From NCBI GenBank assembly GCA_003956705.1, contig QZCP01000150.1, positions 33,638 to 97,637 on the forward strand: a stretch of 64,000 nt of DNA, in the 5' to 3' direction. A program made the position numbers and the translations under genes. Source of the stretch: Brevipalpus yothersi (Eukaryota; Arthropoda; Arachnida; Trombidiformes; Tenuipalpidae). Positions 1 to 11,286 of this stretch are shown here, one piece after another. Position 1 is the first letter of the stretch. Each line of letters opens with the position of its first letter. The notes beneath the pieces were generated by a model, which did not search any database, had not been told where the DNA came from, and was given only the letters and a program-made list of their open reading frames with translations.

Positions 1-3000
1 CGGAAATAATTCCATTTCCAATGGGACAAAAAGAGGTTACATTCTTTTTTGTGTCCAATGAACGAGTATCTGGACGCGGATTTTGGGTTGAAGTTCGTAA
101 GCGTCCCGGGACATGTTACACGAAAAAGATGATGAAAGGATGTGAGGAAAGATATTCTGATCCAGAATTTTATATCACAAGTCCACAATTTCCCAGTGGA
201 TATCCTAACAATGCCGAATGTACCTACTATATTCGACGATCAGATCAGTCAGTTTGTGGTCTTGAAATCAAATTCTTACACTTCGATTTGGAAGCAGGAT
301 CTAGTGGTAATGAGTGTCTATTTGATTATGTTCAAATTGATGGTGAAAAATTTTGCGGAACCATGACACCACAAACGGTGAAACAATTTAAATTCATTGA
401 GGATCAGAAAGTTATCGTTTTCCATAGTGATAAGCAAGTACCTCGCTCAGGTTTTCATTTGTTGGTTCGTCAACTGAAACAATGTTCACAAGGTCCATCA
501 CTTCCGCCGCCACCCACATGCAATATATGTACCAATGAACGTCGTGGTTTACTGGTCAGTTATGGTTACCCAAATCAATATCGAAATAATCTTCATTGTA
601 CATACAGTATTGAGAAGTACGATTCATCTATCTGTAGTTTGGAACTTCATTTTATGGATTTCGAAGTGATGCCTTCACTTGATTGTTCAGAAGATTATTT
701 GACCATTGATGGTGTCCAGTATTGTGGCACAACACTTCATTCAACCAAACGTATGGTTGAATTTGGTGCTAATAAAACGATTGAAATGATATTCCATACG
801 AATCCAACTTCCAATTCTCGAGGATTTTCAGCTCGATACCGGCAAATTCTATGTTCATCAATGAATATGATCGCCAATGAATCACCCAAAAATGGTCACC
901 GAGATATAACAACATCTTCATCGTCGACCAAAGATACTCGTCCACAATCAACTCCATCATCTGTGGATCCATCCTCACTGCCACCAATATCATCATCAAC
1001 CACTTCACAGACCACACTGACAACCCCATCAATTGGCTCGAGTACAAGTGCAACTGATACTAATGGTAAAATGGTAGCTCTTAATTGTGACAAAACTTAT
1101 CATGAGAAACATTTTCTATTGCAAAGTTTCAATTTTTCCAACAATTATCCAAACAACATGGATTGTACTTATCTAATATTTCGGAATACATCCAAAGTTT
1201 GCTATTTAGAGTTGACTTTCTTACAGTTTGACGTTGAACCAAGTCCACAGTGTCAATATGATTATCTTGAAGTTAACAGTGTTCGATTGTGTGGAACATT
1301 GCAGAGAGAAACTACTCGAACCTACATATTTAATGATCCAGAGAAGATGATCAAATTTCATTCAGACAATTCATCTAATCGATCTGGCTTCTTGATTCAA
1401 GCGGAACAATTGGAATGTCATGGAGATGCAATAATTCGAAATATGTCCGATGGAACTGCTAATATACCGGGTGCTGTGGGAACAACTTCCGTTTCCGATC
1501 CATCGATACCATTTTTCCCATGTGATCAATTGTTCTCAGATCAATCATTCGAAATAATCAGTCCTCTGTATCCATCTCCATATCCAAAAAATAGTGATTG
1601 TGTTTATATGGTGAAAAAAGTTCGACCCAACATATGTCGACTTGAGGTCACTTTCTTCGATTTTGATCTGCAAGGAATTAATGATTATGGCTATTGTGCA
1701 AATGATTATCTTGATTTCAATGGTATCCGAATGTGTGGATCAGTGGAAAAGGGAAATGTTCGAAATTATTATTTTCCAGAATCAAAATTTTCCATTCGAT
1801 TTCATGCTGATTCTCTTCTCAGTGGTCGAGGTTTTCGACTCGGTTTACGGCAAACTGATTGTGATGTGAACACTATTGAACCGAAATTGCCTGATTCAGG
1901 ATCATCATCATTGCCACCGGTCACTTCATTATCTTCACCTCTTCCTCCACCAATCAGCAAAACCAATCCACCGGCCACCACCAGTAACCATAATGGTGGC
2001 ACCAAGAGAATCCACACAAATCAATGTGATCAAGTGTATGGTGAAAATTTTGTCGAAATTATGTCACCTCGATATCCGGCCAATTATCCACCATCAATAT
2101 CATGTCAATATACGATCGTGAAACAAACCAATGCCGGGCCAATATGTCAACTTGAGGTGAATATTTTGGAACTTGAATTGGATGAAAGTGCAAGCTGTCA
2201 AGGTGATTTTCTGGACTTTGAACATGAGATTGTCTGTGGCTCAGTTGCATCTAAAACGGTTAAAGTTTTTCCATTTGATCGGCCAGAATTTTTGATTCGC
2301 TTCAAATCAGATTCTCATGAAGTGCCTGCCGGTCGTCGAGCATTCCACATACAAGTTCGTCAACGAGAATGTCCCGATGGATTCAGTGTTACACCACCTA
2401 AGAGTCCATCAATCGGGACTACTAATGATCCAAACCAGGAGACAGCCCAAAAGAGGCCAGAATATTGCAGTTCAAATATCAAGAGTATTCGATTTGAATT
2501 GAAGAGTCAAAATTTTCCTACTCACTATGAAAATAATCTTGATTGTACCTACATTATACAACGAAATCATGATGATATTTGCAATATGGATCTATTTTTT
2601 ATTGATTTTGAATTGGAAGATGATAAAGATTGTCGATTTGATTATATTTCCATTCAAGGACAAAAGTTTTGTGGAACTATTAAGTCTGGTACAATTCAAA
2701 CCTATTCTTTCGCCAATCAAAGTGAAATTATCATTCGATTCCAGACTGATCGAGCAAATTCGGCCAAAGGATTCCATATTCGTGGTGTCCAGAGAGAATG
2801 TGGTCCCAAATATGATCCCCAGAATAGTCAACATCAGAACGTGTCCACCCATCATCAGACGACAATCACTTCACCGTCAACATCAGTGTCACCACATCAT
2901 CTGCCTGTGGCACCTTCAATTTGTGAAGTTTGTTTTGCCAGTCGAGAAGGAGTAATTAAATCATACAATTTTCCAAACTCTTATCCAGCTGATTTATCAT

Positions 3001-6000
3001 GCAATTATCGGATTGCTGGTCTTCAAGATCATTGTGCTGTGTATCTTAAGTTTGAAAATTTCGAATTGGAAGAGCCTAAGAATGGGCTTTGTACTGAGGA
3101 CTACCTTGAAATCGAAGATGTTCGTTATTGTGGTAATCAATTGTCTGGAATTCAAAGTGAGTATTAATCACTCTTAGGAATCCATATAATTGGCTGGTTA
3201 ATTCAGCATTTGAGGGATTTATCGTTGAATTATTCACTTCTTTTGGATATTGTTCAATTTTCAAATTTAGATTTAAATTTTTGAAATGTGAGTAACTTAA
3301 TATTGATTGATCTTTTCTTTGTTCAGAACTTCTCGATTTTCATGGAGATCCGAAAGAAATTTTCATGCGATTCCATAGTAATTCTTATTTATCGGGAAGA
3401 GGCTTCAAGATACTTTACGCCCAGATTCCATGCTCAAATTTGATTGCCATAAATCAAGTGCCAATTACCAAGACTACCCAGCATCACACAGGCTATGGAC
3501 AGCATCCTGATCGACAGATTCCACAGATTGTTGCTGGCTCTGAACCAATATCGGTTTTGGAAGCAAAAGATCGAAATGAACCAGATTCACCAGCATCTAG
3601 AATTCCATGTGATCTGGTTGTTTTTGATAGTAAATTCGAAATATCCACTCCTGGATATCCATTTGCTTATCCAGTACGTTCTGATTGTTTGTTCTCAATT
3701 CGACGTGCCAATTATAATGTATGCAAATTGAAACTTGAATTCGATACCTTCGATTTGGAATCATCGCCACACTGTCGATCAGATCAATTGGAAATTGAAG
3801 GGGAAAAACTTTGTGGATCTCTACCAAGTAATACCACAAGTAAGTAGGATTCCTCCTCAGCCTCTCAAATCTCTGAATTTTTGACCAGAAAATCTAATCT
3901 TAATTCATTTTTGCAGGAGAATACGAGTTCCATAACTACAAGCTCGCTCTCCGTTTTCGATCTGATGAACAAGGTTCCAGTAGAGGTTTTCTTATTCGTG
4001 GCCAGCAAATTGAATGTCCACCAGGAAGCAAACAATCAGGCCCATATCCGGCCAATTCTGCTGATGTGCCCACTTACACTCCTCCTGATGATAATTATCC
4101 TTTTAAATCACACAATTATCCTTACGGGGGATCAATTCTGCCACCTTCCAATCTACCGCATCCATCAGCATCCGGTGTTAACTATGAGATACCAGATTAT
4201 CATGATTCCAAAGGTCGTCCTGATACATCACCATCATTCCCATCAAGTTCGAGCTCAAGCTCTGGATCTTCAAATGGTTATTCATCGGATTCAGTTTATC
4301 ATGATCGCTATCCATCTGGTAGCAGTTCTTCTTCCGGTGAATCACAAACTGCTCATGAATCAGAGAAGGGATCATATTATCCACAAAGTTCTCACGGACA
4401 GAGTTCTTGTGATAAAACGATTGTTGATTCCTTTTTCGATATCAAGTCACCAGGTTATCCATTTAGGTGAGGAAAAGAAATCATAAACATTTGATCAAAT
4501 TCCTTGAGCCATGTTTAATTGGAGAAATACTATTTTCACAGGTATCCAGCATCGAGTAGATGTTCTCTGGTAATTAAAAAAGCCACACCAGAAGTTTGCC
4601 ATCTTGATTTAATGTTTGTTGGCTTTGATGTTGGATCTTCATCATGTTCTTCTGATTATTTTGCTGTTGATGGTGAAAGATTTTGTGGTACCATTGAAAG
4701 TGGTCAAGTGAAAACTTTCCGCTTTGATCTTCCGGAAAAGTTTGTATTCTTCAGTGGTGATCTTAGTCAAGGAATTGGCTATCATATTCGTGGACGTCAA
4801 GTGGAATGTAGTCCTCCTCATTATCAATCATCTTCGTTACCTTCCTCTCGTCCAGGTAACATAGGATCAGTATTGTCATCATCAATAAGCAGATCTTCCG
4901 AGTTATCAGCATATTCTCATTCGTCCAACAATAATCTGATTGATCGAAGCTCGATGTCTTCTGGATCATCAGGCTCATCTCCTCTTCCATACTGTGATCA
5001 GACCTTTGCAACTGGCGAATTTACGATCATGAGTCCTAATCATCCAAATAGTTATCCTAATAATTTATACTGTAGATATACCATTGTTCGATCTAGTACC
5101 AGTGCCTGTGCACTGGATATAACATTCAAAAATTTTGATCTAGAAGAGACTTCTGATTGTTCAAAAGATTATCTTGAAATCGATGGATCAAGAATTTGTG
5201 GATTACTTCCACCGCTACATCAGAGTAAGTGTATGATGCTAGGATGATTCCAATTATTGATGTTTCATCATAATCAATTGCAGGAAGGTATAATTATTTC
5301 CCCCATGAGAAAGAGAAAACTTTCATCTTCCGCTCTGATTCGTATGGATCAAAATCAGGCTTCTCTATACATGTTACTCAAGCAACAGGATGCCGATCAT
5401 ATTCAGGTATTGAACATAATTAATTCCAGAAAAATCTGTATTTCTAAGATTTTCCTTGCCATTGTCCCTGATTTACGGCAGATTTAATGCATCGTAGTGA
5501 GCAAAGTGAAGATGATGGATCAACTAATATTAAACCTAGTCGCTCACAATGTAATCAGTGTATGAAAGACGTTATGGGTCAAATAACAAGTGATGGCTAT
5601 CCAAGTCGATATTCCGATAATACTGATTGTAATTATCGTATATCAGCTGCTGGTCCACAGTATTGTAAAGTTTTGATTTATCTTCGAGATCTTGATATCG
5701 AAACATCTGAAGCATGTGATAGAGATTATTTATTTGTTGAAGGTCAACGCTTATGCAATACTAATTTCAGAAAACCCAAAGAAAGTGAGTAGAATATCAA
5801 TCAAAATCCAATTTTTTTTGTATCAAAGTAATCTTACTCTGCCCATAACTTCTCCTATAGTGACTATTTACTACCCTGAATTTGGACCTCGAGAAATAAC
5901 GTTCAGCTTCCACAGTGATGGTAAAGGTACTGGTAGAGGTTTCTTTCTAGATTTTATCCAGCAAAGTTGCTCCGTATCAGTTCCATCAATGCCTGTACAG

Positions 6001-6375
6001 CATGCTTCAACCATGTCCCGATCGCCTACATACCCGGCAAATCATGTGGCCAAAGCCACAATCGAAGAGATTGTCGAGACACGAGTCCAAGTTCTAGATC
6101 AGAGACCACCAATAACTCAATATCAACAGCATAGACAGCAAAATGTTCACGAAAGAATAACATCAGATCGTTCATTTAATTCACGTTCACATCGAACTCA
6201 CCCTGCTTCTGCTTCCGTTCACATACCACGTCCACCATCTCAAATGCTTCGAACTCATTTGGCCAATCAATCGTCCCGAGACAGTCAATCAAATATTCAT
6301 CCAGATCCTGATTTTCATTCCGTATCTGCTAGAGACACTATTTATGTGGAGGAAGCAAGTAGAAGAAAAAATTAA
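1..6375 (+). CDS. Multi-CUB-domain secreted protein, 5' partial
   Basis: Exons by GT-AG and frame continuity: 3(open)-3156, 3327-3839, 3917-4466, 4542-5224, 5284-5406, 5482-5784, 5861-6375, giving about 1,946 residues. The frame is open to the window edge and starts inside a CUB domain (GRGF motif at about 75-90), so the true start is upstream; the ATG at 21 is internal. Eleven complete CUB modules follow, first to last Cys: 141-485, 519-854, 1086-1418, 1521-1862, 2025-2372, 2466-2801, 2922-3433, 3608-4017, 4408-4809, 4993-5391, 5550-5970. Each repeats the pattern C, YPxxYxxxxxC, C-x-L, C-x-x-DY, CG, GRGF/SGF, C: six cysteines rather than the classic four. Ser/Thr/Pro-rich linkers, mucin-like at about 870-1070, separate them. 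No EGF, protease or transmembrane segment is visible, and the C-terminal tail is hydrophilic. CUB modules usually bind proteins or glycans outside the cell; the specific role here is unknown. All but one of the introns are 59-77 nt. Confidence 0.88.
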
Positions 6376-6827
6376 ATGATTAATCTCATTGCCGCAACCC
6401 TGTTAAAATTCTGACAAATTTATCACTCGATAAGCAAATTAAAACTACTTAATTCTGATTTAATGAATAAAATCTCTTTAATGTTCAAGGTGATATCAAT
6501 GAACGGTTGTTTTACTTTCACTGTGCATAGTTAAACTGACCTGAAGGAATAGAAAAGAACCGAGAGACACTCTCTTACCAACAATATCAACTCTTGCAAT
6601 TCTTATGCTCCCAAAATACTGGACCTTCCTTAACGTCTCCAAAAGTAGATGAGCTCCATGTTGTTCCGAGGGAAAGTTTTTACTTCAAATTAGAATGAAA
6701 TCGTAAGAATTTGGAAGGGACTGCATTTTATTGATGTTTGACATCAGAGTCTGGTTGTTGTCACTGATAAATGAGTAGATTGCGAAATTGTACTTTCATT
6801 GTTTAGAATGGAAGATGATCGTAATAC
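6376..6827. other. Intergenic region after the multi-CUB gene
   Basis: Apart from the poly(A) signal near 6466, nothing recognisable is seen. It presumably holds the 3' UTR of the CUB gene and the promoter of the next gene on the same strand. Confidence 0.4.
6466..6471 (+). terminator. Poly(A) signal of the multi-CUB gene
   Basis: A canonical AATAAA lies 91 bases after the CUB-gene stop codon. It supports the stop at 6375 as the real end of that gene and argues against the downstream membrane-protein exon belonging to the same transcript. Confidence 0.6.
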
Positions 6828-8214
6828 ATGTATATTGAGAAATTTTCTGGGAAAATTATCCAATTTTGGGGTTTTTATTTATCTGCTGGAGACTTGAAAA
6901 AGAACATGAACCAATGGTAAAGCATGATGAATAAATTTTCTCTCCTCCTCCTCAGATTAATCAATTTCCAGTGATCACCCAATTTTTATTTACTACACAC
7001 CAGAATCAACAACATTATTGACCGAAACAGCCATTTTAATATCCTTGGAATGCTTGAGAAGAGTGTGTTTTGATTCGATTCATGTTGGGGGCTATCATAA
7101 GTTCCTTAATTCGATCGTTAATCAAATGGAACGACTTGATAATATCAACCCTTTGACTCCATTCGTTCCTGACGTTACTACTTTCACTAAGATAGTGAAT
7201 AATTCAATTGGAGGAGCAATTAAGAACATTACCGATATTGTCAGTGATATTGAAGAAGATGATATTCGACCATCTTTAGGAAACTTGTCCAATAAAATCA
7301 CCACCATCATTCCTCCTGTAACCATACCCACATTACCATCAGTATTCAATTATTCATTAACATCAGATGCATCAAATTTTACTGAAGCATCAGAAATATT
7401 CATAGAGACAAGTAAAAATGTTACAAGTATTGATGGTAATACTACCATTGCCATTGGATTCACTGATTATATGGATTTTACAACAAGTTCAATGGACGAA
7501 AAGGAAGGATCGGTTGCATTGTATATTCTATTGGTAATATTAACTTTTTTCTTACTAATAATTGGCTGCTGCTATGTGATATGTGGAATGAAAGTAGCAT
7601 CAGATTCACCATCCGGAAGTACAACTGATGAAAATGAGGATAGAAAAGGGTCTTCCACAAGTACACCGGATATAACGGCCACAATGGAAGCTGTGGAAGA
7701 AGGAGCAAAACAGATGAAGAGAGATATTGAACAAAGTATGGAGGAGGGAAATTTTCAGGAGATAGGAAAAAAATTGGGTAGCAAATTGCAAAATGTGGGT
7801 AAAAATGTGAGTCCTAAGGCGGTAGAGATGGGAAAAAAATTGGCTACCAGTGTTGATATGGAGGATGTGGAAAAAAATTTGGGTATCGGTATGCAAGAGG
7901 TGAATAGAAATTTGCGTGTTAATATGCCAGATTTGGGTCAAGATTTGGCTCCTCAGGCGCAAGATTTAGGTAAAAAATTGGCTACTGGTGTCAATATGCA
8001 AGAAGTAGAAAAGAAATTGGCTGAGGCAAAAGATGCAGAAAAAAAGTTGAAAGATAAATCGAAGGATAAATTGAAGGATAAATCGAAAGATAAATTACAA
8101 ATAGAAACAAGATCAGGTCCCGGCCCTGTGATTCCCCCAAAGAAAACGGAAAGTTCTACTGGTCCGAAGAAAAAAAATGATCCTACTGATCCTGTCAATA
8201 TGATGTACTCGTGA
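6828..8214 (+). CDS. Unrecognised single-pass membrane protein with repeat-containing tail
   Basis: I do not recognise the family. The main exon is open from an acceptor at 6971 (exon starts at 6972) to TGA at 8212-8214. The proposed first exon is 6828-6916: an ATG two codons after an in-frame TAA, joined in phase across a 55-nt intron (6917-6971), for about 443 residues. If that is wrong, the first ATG in the main exon is 7126, giving 362 residues. The ectodomain has seven N-glycosylation sequons (NNS, NIT, NLS, NYS, NFT, NVT, NTT) at about 7195-7445. A strongly hydrophobic segment ending in CCYVIC (about 7510-7587) is the only transmembrane helix. The cytoplasmic tail is charged and contains two copies, 138 nt apart (7810 and 7948), of a motif with core GKKLAT followed by VEKxL, then an alternating KDKSKDKL run. 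No clear signal peptide is seen. It lies on the same strand just after the CUB gene; any functional link is inference. Confidence 0.5.
7810..8022 (+). repeat. 46-residue in-frame tandem repeat in the membrane-protein tail
   Basis: Two coding copies with a 138-nt period. Both carry GKKLAT, then S/G-V-D/N-M, then VEKxL. A looser related GKKL unit precedes them near 7770. The units look amphipathic and could form helices or coiled coil. The copies have diverged at the DNA level, so this is an old duplication. Confidence 0.6.
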
Positions 8215-8552
8215 TTCATTTTCTTTTCGTTTTTTGGAGAAAAATTTTTCGAATATCTTTGCAGATAATATTATATTTATAAATGTATCGTGTCTCGCTC
8301 CTGGTAATCACCGTTAAAATTCAACTCCAATTTTTGTTCTGAAAAATTTTCAATCAATAGTATCAAACAATTCTATCTTATATCAATCAACTCAATTTCT
8401 TAATGTAAATGTGTGTGTGTAAAATGATGATGAAATCTCTTACTCATCAAACTTATATCAAATGATACGGAAAGAAATCACCATTAAATCTTTTTCAGTA
8501 CATAGTCCAATCTATGAAATTCTCACCTCCCCCATGTCAATTATACTACCAA

Positions 8553-8558
8553 AATAAA
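8553..8558 (+). terminator. Candidate poly(A) signal
   Basis: AATAAA about 340 bases after the stop of the membrane-protein gene and about 500 bases before the CDV3 start codon. It is the best visible candidate for ending the membrane-protein transcript. Signal type and position only; no transcript evidence. Confidence 0.4.
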
Positions 8559-8846
8559 TAACATAAGCAAAAAAGAACAACAAAATCTAGGAAAAAATTC
8601 CCAAAATACTGATAATTAATCATTATTACTTCAGCATTCCAATAATTTTTTTCCGCTTTCAAAAAGAGAGAGATAATCGAACGGATCCGGATCCAGTATC
8701 GTGAAAAATGTTGTGTTTTGATTTCGGCCATTATTGAAACTACTGCTTACAGCCGGTCTGCCACATGGTCATTCGATTGGTTAATTGATACTCTTTCATA
8801 TTTGATTATTTTACACTTTGCTAAATCAATTTCAATTGTATTTGAG

Positions 8847-8929
8847 GTAAGTGTTGTATTTTGTGTGTATCGAATGAAAAATGAATGTGATTAATTTCAA
8901 TGTTTGAGTGAATGTGTGTACGCACACCA

Positions 8930-8960
<31 letters not shown>

Positions 8961-9030
8961 TGAATGTCATCATCATTCATGAGGTGTTGTTTTTTTCTCT
9001 CTCTCTTTCTATATTCACAATTGAATTGTA
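8847..9030 (+). other. Probable 5' UTR intron of CDV3
   Basis: A strong GTAAGT donor at 8847 and an AATTGTAG acceptor near 9030 bracket non-coding sequence just upstream of the CDV3 ATG. An alternative acceptor is the CAG shortly afterwards. It needs transcript support. Confidence 0.4.
8930..8957. repeat. (TG)n microsatellite
   Basis: Uninterrupted TG dinucleotide tract inside the proposed 5' UTR intron of the CDV3 gene. Confidence 0.9.
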
Positions 9031-9060
9031 GTACAGCCACAACAGATATAGCCAGGAAAA

Positions 9061-9991
9061 ATGGGTGATAGTCTTGATGATTTTTTTGCCAAAAAGGATA
9101 AAAAAGGTAAAGGAAAGAAAAATTTTGTAGTACCTGATGAATTAGTGCGACAAATTGAGGAAAATGGTCGATCTGGTGGTGATAAGAAGAAGAGAGACAA
9201 GGAAAGAAACGTAGTTGCCAGTTTAGTACCTAAACTATTGGATCAGGTCAGTTGTACTTGATTAATGTGATATATATGGTATTGTGTTTTGTTTTGATTG
9301 ATGAAATTAACTTATCTATCTATTCCTTTTTATCTCACTACAGATAGAAGATGGTGAAGAATGGAATGATTTTGAAGATGAACGTGAAAAAGATTATCGA
9401 GGTCTCAAAATTCAACATCTTAATATAAGGTGAGTAGGAAAGACCTTTGATCAACTATGGGCAACGGTTTGCTTGGATCCTCTTACTCATCCTCATTTGA
9501 TTATCTAACAGCAATGATCATTCAATGAGTCATGTTTGTCTTTTTTCTTTGTGTATGTGTTTAGGGAAGAGGAGGAGAAAGAATTTTTGCGGCTTCAAGA
9601 AAATGGCAATGATAAGAATAAAGATGAACCAGGTCCATGGAAGGTGAATAAAGAGCCATCACCAGTGCAAACGCCAGCAGAGGCCTCATCAGAAGTGTCT
9701 GAGAGTAAAGTGAAAGAGAAGGAAAAGCAAGATGTTAAAATTGAACAATCTTCCAATCAAACCAGTGCAAGTGATGATGATAAAAAGGAAAAGAAATCCA
9801 CAAGATATGTTCCCCCGGCACTACGCAATAGGGAAGTTACTCGGGAAGTTGTAAGAGATCCATCGCCAGCTTCCTCATCATCTTATGCTGCTAAATCAAG
9901 CCTCGCCCCTGTTCTAGGTTCTCAACTACGTTCAAAGCCGAAATCTAATTTACCACAAATTAATGACGAACAAGATTTCCCATCACTATGA
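9061..9991 (+). CDS. CDV3: CDV3 homologue
   Basis: Exons 9061-9246, 9344-9429 and 9565-9991 join in frame (phases 0 and 2) to give 232 residues; human CDV3, from memory, is about 258. Family hallmarks in order: the N-terminal SLDDFFAKKDKK block followed by lysines; an EEWNDFE...DYRGLKIQ block (residues about 67-85) that matches the CDV3 WKEFE...DYSGLR region; a central GPWK motif; TRYVPPALR, equivalent to the VYRPPGAR motif; and a C-terminal DFPSL corresponding to the vertebrate QFPSL. The middle is low-complexity and charged. The start is the first ATG after a likely 5' UTR intron (strong GTAAGT donor at 8847, acceptor near 9030). CDV3 is a poorly characterised, largely disordered cytoplasmic protein; its biochemical role is not established. 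The introns are 97 and 135 nt. Confidence 0.88.
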
Positions 9992-11286
9992 GAATTAGTC
10001 GAATTTTTGATAAATTAGGCGAATTAATCTCCTTTTTTCCACTCTCTTTCTTCTATCCAGCAAAACTTTGTGAGAATATATATCTTATAATGTCAACGTA
10101 TTTACCTTTCTGATACCTCTCTCTCTCCCTTCTCCTATCTATCTCTTTCTCAAAATAGCTTTCATATTCCCTTGAAAAAATGATTAGTCCAATCTATAAC
10201 TCAAAACTCATCCAAAATTGGTTATTAGATTGACTTTCTTACAACGCATTAACTCGTTGACCTTTGATCTTTTGGCTTTGAACTGTTGTTACAGCTAAAT
10301 AAGTGCAATTGGATCCCCATTGATGAACTGTAGTTGATGCATTTCATTAATATCAATCGATCCAACCAACATCTCTCCTTGAAAACTTGACTCAAGTCAA
10401 GATTGATAATTGAGATCACACCTTCTGGTCAAATAAAAGAGTATCAGAAAAATTTTCACATGACAAAACAATCTAATTTTTTTCATTATCTATCAATTTT
10501 TGTCAAGATAAGATCCAAAAAATTCCCAACCATTATGTCAATCAAGTAGAATGCTTTCATATCTCAATCACTCAGCATGGTTCGTTCAGCCATGATGGTT
10601 GTTAGTGTATGCTGATCGCGGATTATTCCTTTTCGTACATTTTCACGAATCATAAATCTCTCCACCTTCCCATACAGCGATTCGATTGAGAGAGAGAGAT
10701 GATGAGAGGAGGAGAAATAGAAAAGTTAAGTCATTATCAAACAAAACTCTTCGCCAATCAATACTTTTCTAATTAAGGAAATGCCAATTGCCGCAATCGT
10801 ACAATCAGCTCCCTCAATCAAATTATCTTTCATTTATAAAAATCCATAAATTTCCATTACATGTGTGTGAGAAGAAAGTTAGCTCCCTACACATCTATCG
10901 TAACAAAATTCAAATTATTCCATCAACATCATTCCACCACACAAGTAATAGATCCCGGAAGTAGTCTCAACCATTCATATGATAGGTCAAAGATTCATGA
11001 CATTTGCGGAACGAAAGATTTTTATTGCGTCAATCATGTTGTTGTTATTGTTGCTTTAAGAACGAAGAGAAAAGCATTTTCATCATCAAAAAAGACTTTG
11101 CGCATGTTAATATTGTGTCCATGTGTTAATCATTAGTGTTGTTAAGCATGTGTTTTGAGAGCACGTTTTTAAACACCGGCAAATGTAATTGTTTTGGAAT
11201 GTGATTTTGTCTTTTCTTTCTAAGTGTGGTTGATGTGTATTAATTTAAGTTCATGATTAATCTGTGATAATATTTAACGATTCAAG
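9992..11286. other. Intergenic region between CDV3 and UTP20
   Basis: Holds the CDV3 3' UTR and presumably the UTP20 promoter and 5' UTR. A 91-codon open frame at 10861-11136 has no domain, signal peptide or composition that suggests a protein. There are short CT-rich and GA-rich patches (about 10120-10150 and 10689-10700). Nothing else is recognised. Confidence 0.4.
10432..10437 (+). terminator. Candidate poly(A) signal of CDV3
   Basis: AATAAA 440 bases after the CDV3 stop. No closer canonical hexamer was noticed in the 3' flank. Confidence 0.35.

Noticed and set aside
7018..7020. TTG as the start codon of the membrane-protein frame
   Set aside because: Animal nuclear genes start at ATG. 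The frame is open upstream to an acceptor at 6971, so the start lies in an upstream exon or at the ATG at 7126.
10861..11136. 91-codon open frame upstream of UTP20
   Set aside because: No domain, signal peptide or splice support; probably UTP20 5' flank or chance.
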